NCBI GenBank assembly: GCA_023105745.1
Contig: JALGQZ010000011.1
Location: forward strand, 24,501,975-24,565,974
DNA from: Austropuccinia psidii
Lineage: Eukaryota > Basidiomycota > Pucciniomycetes > Pucciniales > Sphaerophragmiaceae
DNA: 64,000 nucleotides
Direction of reading: 5' to 3'
The notes below the pieces were generated by a model. The model searched no databases. It worked only from the letters and a program-made list of their open reading frames with translations, and was not told the origin of the DNA. A program made the translations under genes and the position numbers. This document shows positions 1 to 11,654 of the stretch, piece by piece; position 1 is the stretch's first letter, and each line of letters opens with the position of its first letter.

Positions 1-24
1 ATTGGTTGAGTATAAACTATCTTA

Positions 25-2141
25 CATCTGAAGCTGCTGTTTCTTCCTTCTAACTTGCTGAATATTCACCTCAATACTACCAACAGTTATATAGTGAAAT
101 AAATGAACTTCTTTCTTTTGACCTAGCCAATAAAGCCTATCAACTGCCTGCTCATCAGTTGAAGGGTTCCAACCTGGTTCCTAATTTAAGTAATTGGAAT
201 AATATTAGATTAAGCCTCAAGTGTATGTAAATACTGTCTTACCATTATGTAGACATTTTGAGCACATCTTAGATCAATACCAACACCACCTGTGCCTTTT
301 GTTGTAAGAAGAACTTGAGAATTTGGATTTTTTCTAAATTCTTCAAGGATTTGTATCCTTTGATCATTTTTGAGCATTCCATGCATCATCAAATTGGATA
401 TTCCACTTTCATCCAGTGCAATTTCAATACTTTTTACAATATTTTATTAATAGAATCATTCAAATGACAGGTAGTAGAAGGATTTGAGCTCACATATCAA
501 GAAACCTTTTGTATTCTGAAAAAACAACTGCTTTGGAATATCTTAAGCCTGGCTCCTTCTGAAAAAACTCCTTGAGATGGCTAACAAGATGCACCACTTT
601 GGATCCTTCTTTCCAGGTATATTTCCTTCCCCCTTCTTCCCTTTCTATTAGTGCTGGATGATTGCAAAGATGCCTCAAATCTGATAATCTGGAGAAAAAT
701 TCTGATGAATCCCATTGAACTGCTTTGAACCTCTGTTTTCCATACAATGCACTAAACTCTTCATGCTTTTTGAAATAAAGTGTTTTCCATGGCTCATAGA
801 TCTCAATTCCAACTCCATGTTGCACTTTCTTGGGAAGATCCAGTAGGTTGGCTTTCAATCATCTCAAGGTGAGTGTTTGCATTATAAGCTGTAATGATTG
901 GATTGCCATTTGATTCCCAGATGATATTTGTTTTATTATGCAATTTTCCCATAAAGGCTTGAGATTCCATGGTTCTACTTGTAAGAAACTCAACAGACTA
1001 TGAAGATCCCAAAGATTGTTTTGTAATGGTGTTCCTGTGAGGCATAACTTTCTTTCAGATTTTAAATTCAATATTGTGAATGATCTATGAGTAGATTGTT
1101 CCTTTATGTAGCTAATTGATGTAAAAATTTCAGTACTTTTTTATTTAAGAATCCCAAAGAGAAGCTTACTGTGCTTCATCCAACACTATTCTAAACCAAT
1201 TCACCAAAAGAGGATTTATCCTCATCCCATGAAGATCATCAACATTATAGCCAGCAATAACATCATATGTGGTGATGATAATTGCATTCTGCTTCAAATT
1301 TTGGAATGAAATGAAATTACGATTGGAACCATGGAATATTGAATATGGTAAACTACCATCATGAAAATGTAGCCTTATTTCATTCTCCCAGTCATGCAAA
1401 GTAGAAAGTGGTACAATGATCAAAGTAGCTGGGACATGGTCCTTAGATATTTTTGAGTACTTGATTGCTTCATGTTGTGTTTTTTTAATCAAGCATAAAG
1501 TTGTCAGCGATTTTCCAAGTCCCATATCATCAGCCAATATTCCACCCCTACTTTTGCACATAATATCTTGTGGTATCAGCCCATTTTCAACAGCATTAGA
1601 AAACACTTTTTTAATCCATAAGTTATCTGGATGTTTCCATAAATGTTCACAAATTTTTTCCATATTATTTTCAATATTCAAAAGAAAGGAAATACCCTGG
1701 ATTTGGTGCAATGAAAGATTGGTTTGAGAATTAGGTATTGAAGTAACAGAACTAGTTAAACTTGTATTGTTGGAAGCTTGATAAAGATCACAATCTTGAG
1801 GAATATCAATAAATAAAGGTGAGCTATAGTTTCCAATATGTCTCAGAGCCATGTTTGCATTCTTTAAAGCCTCTCTTGTTTGGAAAATATTCCCTTTATC
1901 CACAAAAACACATCCATGTAATAGGATATTTTTATCTTTATTCTTGAAATTTATGAAAGAATTTATAAAAAGCACTTTATTATTGTTTTTGTATTTTTTA
2001 TATGTTTCAGGATTCAAGCCTTCAGCCACTCCTCCAAAAATATCAAGCAGTGTACCCAGATGGAAACTCTGGAAAGAATTAAGGCTCCCAAGATGACTTA
2101 AGTCAGATTCTAATAGTATATGAATAGAATTAAATACTCTT
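25..2141 (-). pseudogene. SNF2-family ATPase/helicase (Rad5/Rad16-like, no RING seen), decayed, 4 exons
   Basis: Likely encoded a nuclear SNF2 ATPase that remodels or translocates on chromatin. Exons read on the minus strand are 2141-1170, 1111-494, 429-243 and 180-25, with GT-AG introns of 58, 64 and 62 bp. Motifs in order: Walker A ADDMGLGKS, DEAH box (split by intron 1: DEA plus the first two bases of His, completed at 1111), LTGTPLQNN, LRHLCNHP, motif IV VVFSEY, motif V GTGGVGIDL, motif VI QAVDRLYWLGQ. Two defects: an in-frame TGA at 861-859 in the conserved LR-x-LK stretch, and TGG at 129-127 where motif VI normally has its second Arg. Both can arise by one C-to-T change in CGA/CGG. No RING lies between the CNHP segment and motif IV. 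The frame stays open upstream of 2029 to a possible acceptor at 2143-2142. At the other end, 24-22 could be a TAA or the start of another intron, so both ends may be incomplete. Family is secure; loss of function is likely. Confidence 0.85.
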
Positions 2142-3264
2142 CTGAATTACACTGAGCTCAGAGAGGTTGGAAAGGATTGTTCAATATTGATTTTTTTTCA
2201 ATTTGAATAATAAAAAACCCAAGACAAAATATTGAAATCATACTCTAAATTTTTAGAATGAAAATTTAATATATCAGTGTGATATGATTTTTTAGGACAA
2301 ATGGAACCTAAATGATAGGATTGCATGGGTTATATAGTGGAAAGACCCCCAGTGATTTCTTAAGTGATTTTGATAAGCTAAAGGATTAGCCCCTAAATTT
2401 TTCTTGATAGTGTAAAAAATGAATTATATTTTGAAACTTAGTTTACTAATGGACATAAATATATTCCAAATCTGCAGATCAATTAAATTTCTCATTACTG
2501 TTGTCCCAAATCCTTGGATTTTGATTTTAAAAGAAATTATCTATGAGGAGACAAGTTCCTTTCCAAATGTGGAGTTCCCTCCAAGAAGATTAATTTGTAT
2601 GGAAAAATCTTTTCCAATAATTTTCACCAATTTCTATGATGATAATCATCACTCAAGGAGAGGTATTTTACTTATTATAAAATTATTGGATCTTATTTAT
2701 CCAAAATATTCATAATTTTAAGGAGGAACACCCATTTTTAATTTAAATTTGGACAGGATTCCCTCAAAATAATTACCATTATAATTTTCAAATTCATCAT
2801 TACTTATTATTATCCTTGTGTGAAATCAATTAAAGCTTAATTTTTGATTCATCTGAAAACAAGCATTCTGGTAAATAGAATTTCTTAATTCTTCAGTTAT
2901 CCTCATTCTTTAAGCCAACATGAAACATAAATCAAAATCAAGGCAGTGGAATGAAAATAAGATCAAAAAAGCAATTAATGCTACAAGTATCAAAGAATTC
3001 CTTTTCAAGGCTCCCCATATAGCTGGATGAACTTTCAAAATCCACAAGAATTCATGAAGTGAATTGTAAGGAAATAAATTGATGAGAGGATTTGAAGGTT
3101 ATTCTACTAACTATAAGCATCATGAGGGAATTTCAATGTTCTCAAAGTCCAAAAATTAAATAAGATTCATTACCTATGTTTGTTGCCAGTGTATATATTA
3201 GGTTCATAAGATATTAATAAAAATTAAAGGGGGAGTAAAAATGTCAGAATACAATGAATGTGAG
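2142..3264. other. AT-rich intergenic stretch, no gene recognised
   Basis: No recognisable domain in any frame. A 98-codon plus-strand ORF at 2419-2715 has no family signature. N-terminal exons of the SNF2 gene could lie here but I could not identify any. Element 1 would be expected to continue here with integrase, but nothing integrase-like is visible. Confidence 0.5.
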
Positions 3265-5070
3265 TTAAACTAGGGATACTTTCAGAGATACACTCAGACA
3301 TAAGCTGAAGATACTGTAAAGGACCTGTATGCAAGTCCCCAGTCTTTTTCTGTGGTGGATGGTCATGTTCCCTCTATACTCCTGGATGACTATTTGCCAT
3401 CTCAGCATATGTCTATTTGTAGTCTTCATGTTTAGTAAAGACTTCAAGGCTGTGCAGTCTGTGTAAACTTCAAAGACTGCACCCTCCAAATAATAATGGA
3501 GTTTTTCTAGAGCCCAGACTAGACATAGACATTCAGTCTGGGTGGCCCTATACCTGGCTTCTGAATCTTTCAGCTGCCTTGAGATGTAGCAAATTACTCC
3601 TTCTCTTGGTTCACCATCCACAATTTGTCTTTGGTGAAGGGCTGCTCCTAGGCCTTGACTGCATGCTGCATCTATATATAGCTTGAATGGTAGTTCAAAG
3701 TCAGGTAAGATGAGCACAGGTGCGTTAGTGAGTTCATATTTGATCCTCTCATATGAATCCCTCCTTTCCTTGGTTATTTCAAAAACTACATCTTTTGAAC
3801 ATGACTTGTATAAACTACTAGTTATGTGCGCAAAATTTTTGATATGGTTTCTATAGTAGCTAGCAAACCCAAGGAAAGATTGCATCTCTTTGATGTTCTT
3901 TGGTACTGGTTTTTGCAGTACTGCTGCTACTTTGTTCTGGTCAATTGCCAAACTAAGACCTGAGACTTTATGTCCTAGAGCTAGTAACTCTTGTTGGCCA
4001 AAATTGCACTTTTTAAGTGAAATTTTCAGATTTATGGGTGTGCATTTACTTAGCACTCTGTCTATGTATTGCACATGGTCTTCCCATGTCTCTGAGTATA
4101 TAATGATATCATCAATATATACTACCATCCAGCCTTCCAATATTTCATCTTGAAATATTGTGTCCATCATCCTTTGGAAGTGGGCTGGTGCATTTTTGAT
4201 GCCAAATGGCATTCTGTTGTACTCATATATGCCCATATGGCATATTATACTGAGTAATTTCATGGAGTTTGGTTTAACTCCATTTTGGTGGAAGCCTTTC
4301 ATACAATCCATTTTGGTTATGTATTTGGCTTTAGCCAGTTTATCTAAGGCATGAGGTATCCTAGGTATGGGGTACCTGTCTGCTTTTGTGTAGTTATTCA
4401 GAGCTCTGAAGTCTCCACACAGTCTAGACTTGCCATCATGCCAGGTGATTAGGACAGGGGTGGTGATTTCCACTATTTCATTATGTCCAATATTCCTGAT
4501 GACATCCATATCCTGGAGTTCATTGATATGTTTCTCAATTTCTTTCCTGGTTTCCAGGCTTGCTGGATAAGGAGGTCTCCTCAGCATGGGTGGGTAAGGC
4601 CTTTCCACATCCAGATATAGTTCTATATCATGGCCTTTGATCTTGCCTAATGGTTCTTCACCAATGGCAAATGCTGGTCTGTTCATTCTCAGCATCTTCA
4701 GTAAACTTAGTTTTTGTTTACTGGTGAGGGTAGTGCTAAACTGTCCCTCTCTGAATTCTTTCAGAAGTTCTTCTAGTGGGTCTTGAGAAGATATCTGGTA
4801 TATGTCAAGTGAAAATTTCTTTTCCTTGTTAGTACCAATAGTGATGTGCCTATTTTTACTGTTGTAAATGTCTATGCCATACATCCTCTGGTAATCTGTT
4901 CCCAGTAAAACCCCTTGGATATAGGCATCATTAAGCACTACAAACTCTGGGTTGAGTCTGATATTACCCTTCCTGTGGGGTATAATTATCTCTTTGATAA
5001 TTGTCCAAATGGAGGTCATCTTCCCTGATGCACTTTTAAAGTTCTTTGCCTTAGTGGGCAATAGCTGTTT
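3265..5070 (-). pseudogene. pol: Element 1 pol: reverse transcriptase and RNase H, C-terminally truncated
   Basis: Copies element RNA into DNA (RT) and degrades the RNA strand (RNase H). It is in frame with gag-protease; only a TAA at 5073-5071 separates the ORFs. Seen: an aspartyl-protease C-terminal part ([13 protein letters not shown]), RT motifs [35 protein letters not shown], the catalytic VVYIDD box (codons at 4119-4108), then the gypsy RNase H segments [35 protein letters not shown]-like [13 protein letters not shown]. After MTI near 3370 the frame no longer matches the family and ends in unrelated residues, so the end of RNase H and all of integrase are lost. RT residues look intact, so the defect is truncation rather than active-site decay. 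Confidence 0.88.
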
Positions 5071-7326
5071 TTACCAGTTTGGGAAGTGGGTATCCAGATA
5101 GGTTCTGGCCACTATGGAGCAGTGTGCTCCACTATCAATGATCAGTGGATGCTGAGCATTGTCAATACAAACAGTCATTTTTGTGGCTGTCCCATGTATA
5201 TATGCCATTCCTTTGGTTGGTGTAACCAGGAATGTTTGTGCATCTTGTGTGTGTTTGCACAAGTTCTTGTTAGCAGTGTCCTGTGGCATGCCTGCTTCCA
5301 ACTGTATGTCCTGGATTCTCAGTGGGGTTTCCTCTTGGTATTCCACTAGAAATTCCTCTCTTGGGTCTTGATCATCCTCAGATGGTTCTCTGATGGCATC
5401 ACCCATGGAGTCTGAATCAGAATCCTCTGTTGGAGGTTCTTCCTCAGGGACTTTCTCTATGGCATAGACTTTTTTCTTTGCCTTTGGACAGTTGTTGGCA
5501 TAGTGGTCTATTGAACCACAATTGTGACAATAATTCCTCTTCTTTGCCACTTCTGCCACCCTTTCTTTGGGTTTGTCCTTAAACTCTACCCTGAAAGGTT
5601 GTTTCTCTTTAAAACTACTGCTCTTATATGGGGTGAATTTCCCTATATTAGTCCTTTTCCTTATGTATTGTAAGGTGTTGACAATGTCATCTAGAGTGCA
5701 ATTCTGGTTGCATCTGCATTTTACTGCATGCTCTAGCTCTCCTGGCAATTGTGTCAGGAGTTTGTGATTCCTCATTTGGATGTTCATCTGAGGATCAATG
5801 GCTTTAAGTCTTTTAGACTGTCTAAGACACCACTCATATGGATCTTTGTCCACAGAGTATTTGTCATTTTCAAATGACATGTTCTTTTGCCATATCCAAG
5901 TTCCATTACTGTACTTTTGGATGATTTGACTCTTCCACCATGGCCAGTTTCTTCTACCATGGATTTCTTTCATTTCTGTGTACCATATACTAGCATGACC
6001 TTTAAATGCAGTATTCAATCTAGCAGTGATCCAGTAGTCTGGTATGCTTGGTACATCAATGAAGAGTACATCAATATAATCTATGAGCTCCATATGATCA
6101 TATTCTCCTGATCCAGAGTATTTGGGCCAGTTTGAGGCCTCAGGAAGCTGCTTCAAGGCTTCCTTCTCTGAATAAGACATGCCATCTCCATCCTGGTATT
6201 GTGATGGAGATCTCGCCTTATTCAACAACATGGCATCTGGTTTGATGTCATATGGTTGATATGGATTCTCCATAGCTTGGCCTTGTGGTTGGGGCTTCAA
6301 GCTATGATAGGCATTAAACAATTTGTTAATGTCTTGATCCATACACTCCCTGTCCCTTGTGCTGTGGTGTTGTTCTTCAAAGACTATATTCAGTCTTTTG
6401 TTGGTTTCTTCAGAGGCTTTGCTCAGTTGAGCATATCCTTATTGAAGATTCTTAACTATTTGTTCCAAGGAGGGTTGAGTTTGTCTCATCCTCTCTTGGC
6501 TAGCTTTAATTTCTGCAAACTTCTTTGTAGATTTTTCAGCATATTGGGACATTTGTAACCACAGTGTATCACTGTTGATGTTACTCTCAGATGTGACAAT
6601 GTTATTTTCAGTCTGAGTGGGGGTAATGTTTCTATTACTAGGACTACTGATTCTAGAGTGGTTTACAACTACTTCTGGTTCTTGTGTACTTCTTTTACGA
6701 AATCTAACAGCTTCTGGATCATGGGGTCTGACTCTTTCCTCCTCTGGTTGAAGGAGGCTTTGTTCTTGCCCTTGTTTCCCTGTCTTCTCCTGGAAACTTC
6801 CTGGAATTGTGAAGAATGGTGACTCTTGGCCACTGATCTGCTGGTTTCTGAATGGTGTGAAGCCACTGGAGAGCTGATTTGGCCTGCTCCTTGTGAACCT
6901 GAAGGAATCTGAGTAGGCCCTGTCTGGGTTAATTGTTCTTCTATTGCTTGGATAGTGGCTTGATTCTCCCTTATCCTCTGTGCCCTTGCCTCCAGGAGTC
7001 TGTGCTGCCTGGTAGGATTCCAACCTTTGGTGATTACCATAAGGTCTTTGAAGTCTATCTCTTTGAGACAGATCTTCTGGCAACTTGATCCAAGTTCTGC
7101 CCAGTGAGTTGCTAGGTTGAACCTCTTGTTGTCCATGCTCCATTGAAATATATCTTTGAGGAGTTGGTGGAGCTGAAGAACTTGATCCATATCCTTCCAG
7201 TCCTCTGGTTTGAGGTTTCTGTTGCATTGGAGTGTGAATGGCAAGGTTGATATTATCTCCCTCATTGTTTTGCCATCCACCACTGTGTCCAAGGTGTCTT
7301 ATTTCAGGTCTTCCGGTTCTGGACAA
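5071..7326 (-). pseudogene. gag: Element 1 gag-protease (frame A), one internal stop
   Basis: Structural Gag with the start of retropepsin. Continuous frame from about 7369 to 5074 broken only by TAA at 6438-6436. The N-terminal 295 residues are Ser/Pro/Gln-rich and low-complexity, followed by a short helical segment (AEKSTKKFAEIKASQERMRQ). The capsid-like part (LPEASNWPKYSG, HASIWYTEMKEI, WQKNMSFENDKY) precedes an intact zinc knuckle CHNCGSIDHYANNC, then an acidic linker and the protease active site LIIDSGAHCS (Asp-Ser-Gly at 5136-5128). No ATG opens frame A in this copy; the family probably starts just inside the upstream intron. It overlaps frame B (6669-7369) on the same strand. Gag, protease and RT share a frame, so no programmed shift is needed between them. 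Confidence 0.85.
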
Positions 7327-7369
7327 TCCTTCTCTGTCCTCTGGCTGGTTCCTTTGGAAGCCAAGATTT
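6669..7369 (-). CDS. Element 1 overlapping frame B (possible spliced accessory ORF)
   Basis: A second long frame fully overlapping gag frame A, offset by one base. From the acceptor at 7371-7370 it reads ILASKGTSQRTEKDCPEPED, meets one TAA at 7301-7299, then stays open for 207 codons to 6669. Content is more protein-like than frame A: helical segments (TMREIISTLPF, WKDMDQVLQLHQLLKDIF, NLATHWAELGSSCQK), then basic GNKGKNK and a terminal amphipathic helix (MIQKLLDFVKEVHKNQK). The exon at 7718-7438 ends in phase 1 and joins this frame exactly. Elements 2 and 4 have the same offset and order. Function unknown; whether it is translated is inference. It has one stop in this copy. Confidence 0.5.
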
Positions 7370-7718
7370 CTGAGGTATGCAGGGGAAATATCAGTGTTTG
7401 CAAGCAGTCAAAAAATTTATGTTCTTAGGGTATTTACCTTTGACTGTGCCTTGTACAAATTTGTTATCTGCTGATTTGGGCAGTTTGCCTTTGGAGGTTA
7501 CAACTGGGTTAATAATTGTAATCTTCCCTGTACAAGTGGTTAAGGTTGGTTTACCTTGTATTGAAGCAGAATTTCGTGGTTTGCTACTCCTCTGAGTGGC
7601 TATTGGTGTCCACTTTTTGGCTGTAATGAGGCCTTCAATAAGTCTTTTTCCCTTGCCCTTGCTGCCCTCTGGTTCTGAGGGTGTGACTGGTTTTCAAGTG
7701 GTATGAAGTTTTCTTCCA
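7370..7718 (-). other. Element 1 leader exon (7718-7438) plus GT-AG intron (7437-7370)
   Basis: After an acceptor-like ttgattcag at 7719, the leader holds open sequence (ENFIPLE..., then after a frame change KPVTPSEPEGSKGKGK ... GKLPKSADNKFVQGTVKG) that ends at a donor GTAAAT (7437). The next acceptor, ctcag at 7371-7370, gives a 68-bp intron. Exon end phase is 1, matching frame B. A frame change inside the exon shows decay. A good donor GTAAGT lies at 8264, close to the primer-binding site, so an upstream intron is also plausible. Confidence 0.5.
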
Positions 7719-8291
7719 CTGAATCAAACAGGAAAAAGAGGGCTTATGTCAGTTAAGACTTCTTAAAAGGCTGGTTTTGCACGTCTAAGAATGGCCTCTG
7801 GGCTTTTATATTATTACAATATGCCCTTGTATTATGACAATGTAATTGAATTAACAATTCCACGTCAAAACATACAGCTTACTGATATGTGGTATACTGT
7901 TTGTATACCAATATCTCACAGAATACTTGTAATTAGCAAGTATAATCTGTCAAAAGATGGTGTATTACAGGGTAATTGAGTTAACAATGTGCCCAAACAC
8001 GCCTCAACTGTTGGTTTATCAGTATGAACTGTCTTAATTCACTTAAGAATTAAGGCTGTATTAGTGGCTTAAAGTGTTTTTATATACAAAACACGCCAAA
8101 ATACTAGTCTTGTGGTTATTAGCCACGTGACAGATACTCTATAATATATGAGTATTTATTTAAAAAATTAAAAAAATATATATAAAATATATATTTACAG
8201 ATAAAATGATGCCTAAAAAAGGTAAAACAGGTGTCAATAAGTGATAAAAAAGAGAAAAACTTACTTGTAAGGTCCAAAAATAAGTAAAAAG
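7719..8291 (-). other. Element 1 untranslated leader / probable first intron
   Basis: No coding signature. Bounded by the donor-like GTAAGT at 8264 near the primer-binding site and the acceptor-like ttgattcag at 7719; AT-rich in between. Probably the first leader intron of element 1. Confidence 0.35.
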
Positions 8292-8307
8292 CATGGCCAG
8301 GCCCCCA
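8292..8307 (-). promoter_or_regulatory. Primer-binding site of element 1
   Basis: On the minus strand TGGGGGCCTGGCCATG starts 3-4 nt after the LTR end, the position and TGG start expected for a tRNA-primed site. Element 2 has TGGGGGCCCAGCCATG in the same place. I did not assign the tRNA. Confidence 0.6.
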
Positions 8308-8310
8308 AAA

Positions 8311-9740
8311 TATCAGGCTGAGTCTATATTGAAGTGGTAATAAGGGTATTTACAACTAGAATTATGACTGTGACACATAGAAAATTGATTTAAAATAAGG
8401 GTTTTTGGGTTTTTTAAAGATGATTTATAATATAATAAGGGGTTCTACTATGGTAATAGTGGTGGTGAGCACTATTGAGAACCCAGGGTGCAATCTTACC
8501 AGTTGGGTTACTATAATAAGAGTTACAATAATTAAATATATAATTATACCTGTTTATTACCCAATAGTATAACTGTTTTTGACAGTTTACTACGTAGGGT
8601 ATTCAAGAGCAGGATGAGGAGACAATTCTGGCTGTGAAAAGCCTCCTTTTTATCCTGAAATGGGGTGGAAAGGGTGCTAGACCTTTCCACGTAGAGGAAG
8701 TGAAGATTTTTTCACTTTCTAGTACTGGTTTGTGGCTTGCAAACAGCCTGTGTAGCCTGTATTGGGCTCAGATGTGGTTTTGAAACCACACCTGGGCGGT
8801 TTTCACCAATACATGGTGAAAATTTTCATCTGGGGACCTCACAGCCCGATTCTGACGTGTATGACGCGTAGAATGCTGTACAGAAACTGTATGGGACCCC
8901 AGTATTGACTGACATATGAGGTATTGAAGTAAAAACGTGCTTCTTTGTCTCTTTGACACCTCATATTCATGATTATGGGATATTATCCCATGGTAAGGCT
9001 GTATATGACAGCAGGTGGGATTTTAACCTTAAAACAGCCATAACTTTGTCAATTCTTGAGATATCAACCTCAAAATAGGTTCAGTGTGTAGCCCTGTATT
9101 CGCCCTACACAATGATACCTCATTTGATCTGGGTATCATTAACTATGGCAAAGGTATCCCATGTACAAGATTTTTGTACATTTGCGTATTTTAGGCAAAG
9201 AGCTGTATTGAGCTTGTTTGCCCCATAACTTCTGCAGTAGTTGAAATATGAGGAAGTGGGAGACACCATCAGATAGCCCTGATTGTGCGCTTTCCAAAAA
9301 GACCCCACTTCAGCTATCCCACACTAAAACTGTAGAAGTTAGATGAGAGGTGAATGTTTTGTTCACCCTTATTTGGCCTGAAATTGACCATAACTACAGT
9401 AATATTGGTGCTAGCTCAGTTTGGCTGGTACCATTGGATAGCCCTGGCTTAGAGCTTCATTTTGAGTACCCATTTGATGGGGTTAAGCCTCTCCTTCTAG
9501 ATTTTAGATGAGAGGTGAAAATTGAGGTTTATGCTCAGCAATAACATTGAGCAGGAATAACTTTGTTATTTCTAGTCCTATGGTGATGGGACTTATATTT
9601 TCAGGAAGAGGTGAGTTTCCTCTTTCTTTTGATACCTTTTGAGCTGATTTGGCTCAGCTCCATGTTTTTGTGGTATCTTGGCTATACCATTGGTTTATGG
9701 TATTTTGGCTGTCATGCTTGTGCTCTGGTTTTGAGTCACA
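8311..9740 (-). repeat. 5' LTR of element 1 (about 1.43 kb)
   Basis: Minus-strand sequence begins TGTGACTCAAAACC (9740) and ends about 8311, just before the primer-binding site. A diverged copy of its first 630 bp lies at 22622-23252 in the same orientation, supporting the outer boundary. The inner end reads GATA rather than CA, probably decay. No 3' partner is present. Confidence 0.65.
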
Positions 9741-10655
9741 GGCTGACAACACTGTTCAAATAGGTTTTAACACTATTCAAATAGGTTTTAACACTGTTCA
9801 AATAGGTTTGAACACTGTTCAAATAGGTTTGAACACTGTTCAAATAGGTTTGAACACTGTTCAAATAGGTTTGAACACTGTTCAAATAGGTTTGAACACT
9901 GTTTAAATAGGTTTGAACACTGTTCAAATAGGTTTGAACACTGTTCAAATAGGTTTGAACACTGTTCAAATAGGTTTGAACACTGTTCAAATAGGTTTGA
10001 ACACTGTTCAAATAGGTTTGAACACTGTTCAAATAGGTTTGAACACTGTTCAAATAGGTTTGAACACTGTTCAAATAGGTTTGAACACTGTTCAAATAGG
10101 TTTGAACACTGTTCAAATAGGTTTGAACACTGTTCAAATAGGTTTGAACACTGTTCAAATAGGTTTGAACACTGTTCAAATAGGTTTGAACACTGTTCAA
10201 ATAGGTTTGAACACTGTTCAAATAGGTTTGAACACTGTTCAAATAGGTTTGAAAACTGTTCAAATAGGATTGAACACTGTTCAAATAGGTTTGAACACTG
10301 TTCAAATAGGTTTGAACACTGTTCAAATAGGTTTGAACACTGTTCAAATAGGTTTGAACACTGTTCAAATAGGTTTGAACACTGTTCAAATAGGTTTGAA
10401 CACTGTTCAAATAGGTTTGAACACTGTTCAAATAGGTTTGAACACTGTTCAAATAGGTTTGAACACTGTTCAAATAGGTTTGAACACTGTTCAAATAGGT
10501 TTGAACACTGTTCAAATAGGTTTGAACACTGTTCAAATAGGTTTGAACACTGTTCAAATAGGTTTGAACACTGTTCAAATAGGTTTGAACACTGTTCAAA
10601 TAGGTTTGAACACTGTCCAAATAGGTTTGAACACTGTTCAGATGGGTTTGAACAC
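9741..10655 (+). repeat. Tandem array A, left arm: 21-bp minisatellite, about 43 units
   Basis: Near-perfect head-to-tail units built on GAACACTGTTC followed by AAATAGGTTT. The core is an 11-bp dyad with one central base. Very few substitutions between units, unlike the right arm. The 21-bp period keeps several frames open by itself, so the long ORFs over it are not evidence of coding. Confidence 0.97.
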
Positions 10656-11600
10656 TGTTCAAACAGTGTTCAAACCTATTTAAACAGTGTTCAAACCTAT
10701 TTGAATAGTGTTCAAACCCATTCAAACAGTGTTCAAACCTATTTGAATAGTTTTGAACAGTGTTCACAGTGTTCAAACCTATTCAAACAGTGTTCAAACC
10801 TATTTGATCAGTGTTCAAACCTATTTGCACAGTGTTCAAACCTATTTGATCAGTGTTCAAACCTATTTGAACAGTGTTCAAACCTATTTGAACAGTGTTC
10901 AATCCTATTTGAACAGTTTTCAAACCTATTTGAACAGTGTTCAAACCTATTTCAACAGTGTTCAAACCTATTTGAACAGTGTTCAAACCTATTCAAACAG
11001 TGTTCAAACCTAGTTAAACAGTGTTGAAACCTATTTGAACAGTGTTCAAACCTATTCAAACAGTGTTCAAACCTATTTGAACACTGCTCAAACCTATTTG
11101 AACCATGTTCAAACCTATTCAAACAGTGTTCAAACCTATTTGAACAGTGCTCAAACGTATTTGAACAGTGTTCAAACCTATTTGAACAGTGTTCAAACCT
11201 ATTCAAACAGTGTTGAAACCTATTTGAACAGTGCTCAAACCTATTTGAACAGTGTTCAAACCTATTTGAACAGTGCTCAAACCTATTTGAACAGGGCTCA
11301 AACCTATTTGAACGGTGTTCAAACCTATTTGAACGGTGTTCAAACCTATTTGAACATTGTTCAAACCTATTTGAACATTGTTCAAACCTATTTGAACATT
11401 GTTCAAACCTATTTGAACATTGTTCAAACCTATTTGAACATTGTTCAAACCTATTTGAACAGTGCTCCAACCCATTTGAACAGTTTTCAAACCTATTTGA
11501 ACAGTGTTCAAACCTAATTGAACAGTGTTCAAACCTATTTGAACAGTGTTCAAGCCTATTTGAATAGTTTTCAAACCTATTTGAACAGTGTTTAAAGTGG
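10656..11600 (-). repeat. Tandem array A, right arm: same 21-bp unit inverted, about 44 units, diverged
   Basis: Units read AAACCTATTTGAACAGTGTTC-like, the reverse complement of the left arm. The switch is near 10650-10670. Variants include GCTCAAAC, GATCAGTG and a run with GAACATTG at about 11355-11455. Left and right arms together make an inverted repeat of about 1.85 kb. Confidence 0.95.
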
Positions 11601-11654
11601 TTTTAAATAAACCATTGCTTGAGTTCAGTCAGATTACTGTTTTTTTTCCAATCT

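Larger units (their letters stand above)
3265..9740 (-). mobile_element. Element 1: Ty3/gypsy retrotransposon, 5' LTR to RNase H, 3' part missing
   Basis: Reading on the minus strand: LTR (9740-8311), primer-binding site (8307 downward), leader, gag with CCHC knuckle, retropepsin, reverse transcriptase and RNase H, in one frame from 7326 to about 3370. The similarity ends in RNase H; the integrase, 3' LTR and any target duplication are absent. It is the least damaged element here: two TAA stops before the end and an intact YIDD. Its outer (5') LTR end directly abuts tandem array A. Confidence 0.85.

Noticed and set aside
2419..2715. 98-codon ORF in the SNF2/element 1 gap
   Set aside because: No family signature, AT-rich composition; could be chance.
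9649..11574. Long ORFs with heptad repeats (NTVQIGL, LNSVQTY, FEHCSNR types) on both strands
   Set aside because: The 21-bp period is a multiple of three, so several frames stay open automatically; no non-repeat coding sequence is attached.
9741..11600. Nuclear-receptor-like response elements (GAACA/TGTTC half-sites)
   Set aside because: Fungi lack such receptors and the half-site spacing is 1, not 3; the dyad is noted only as structure.
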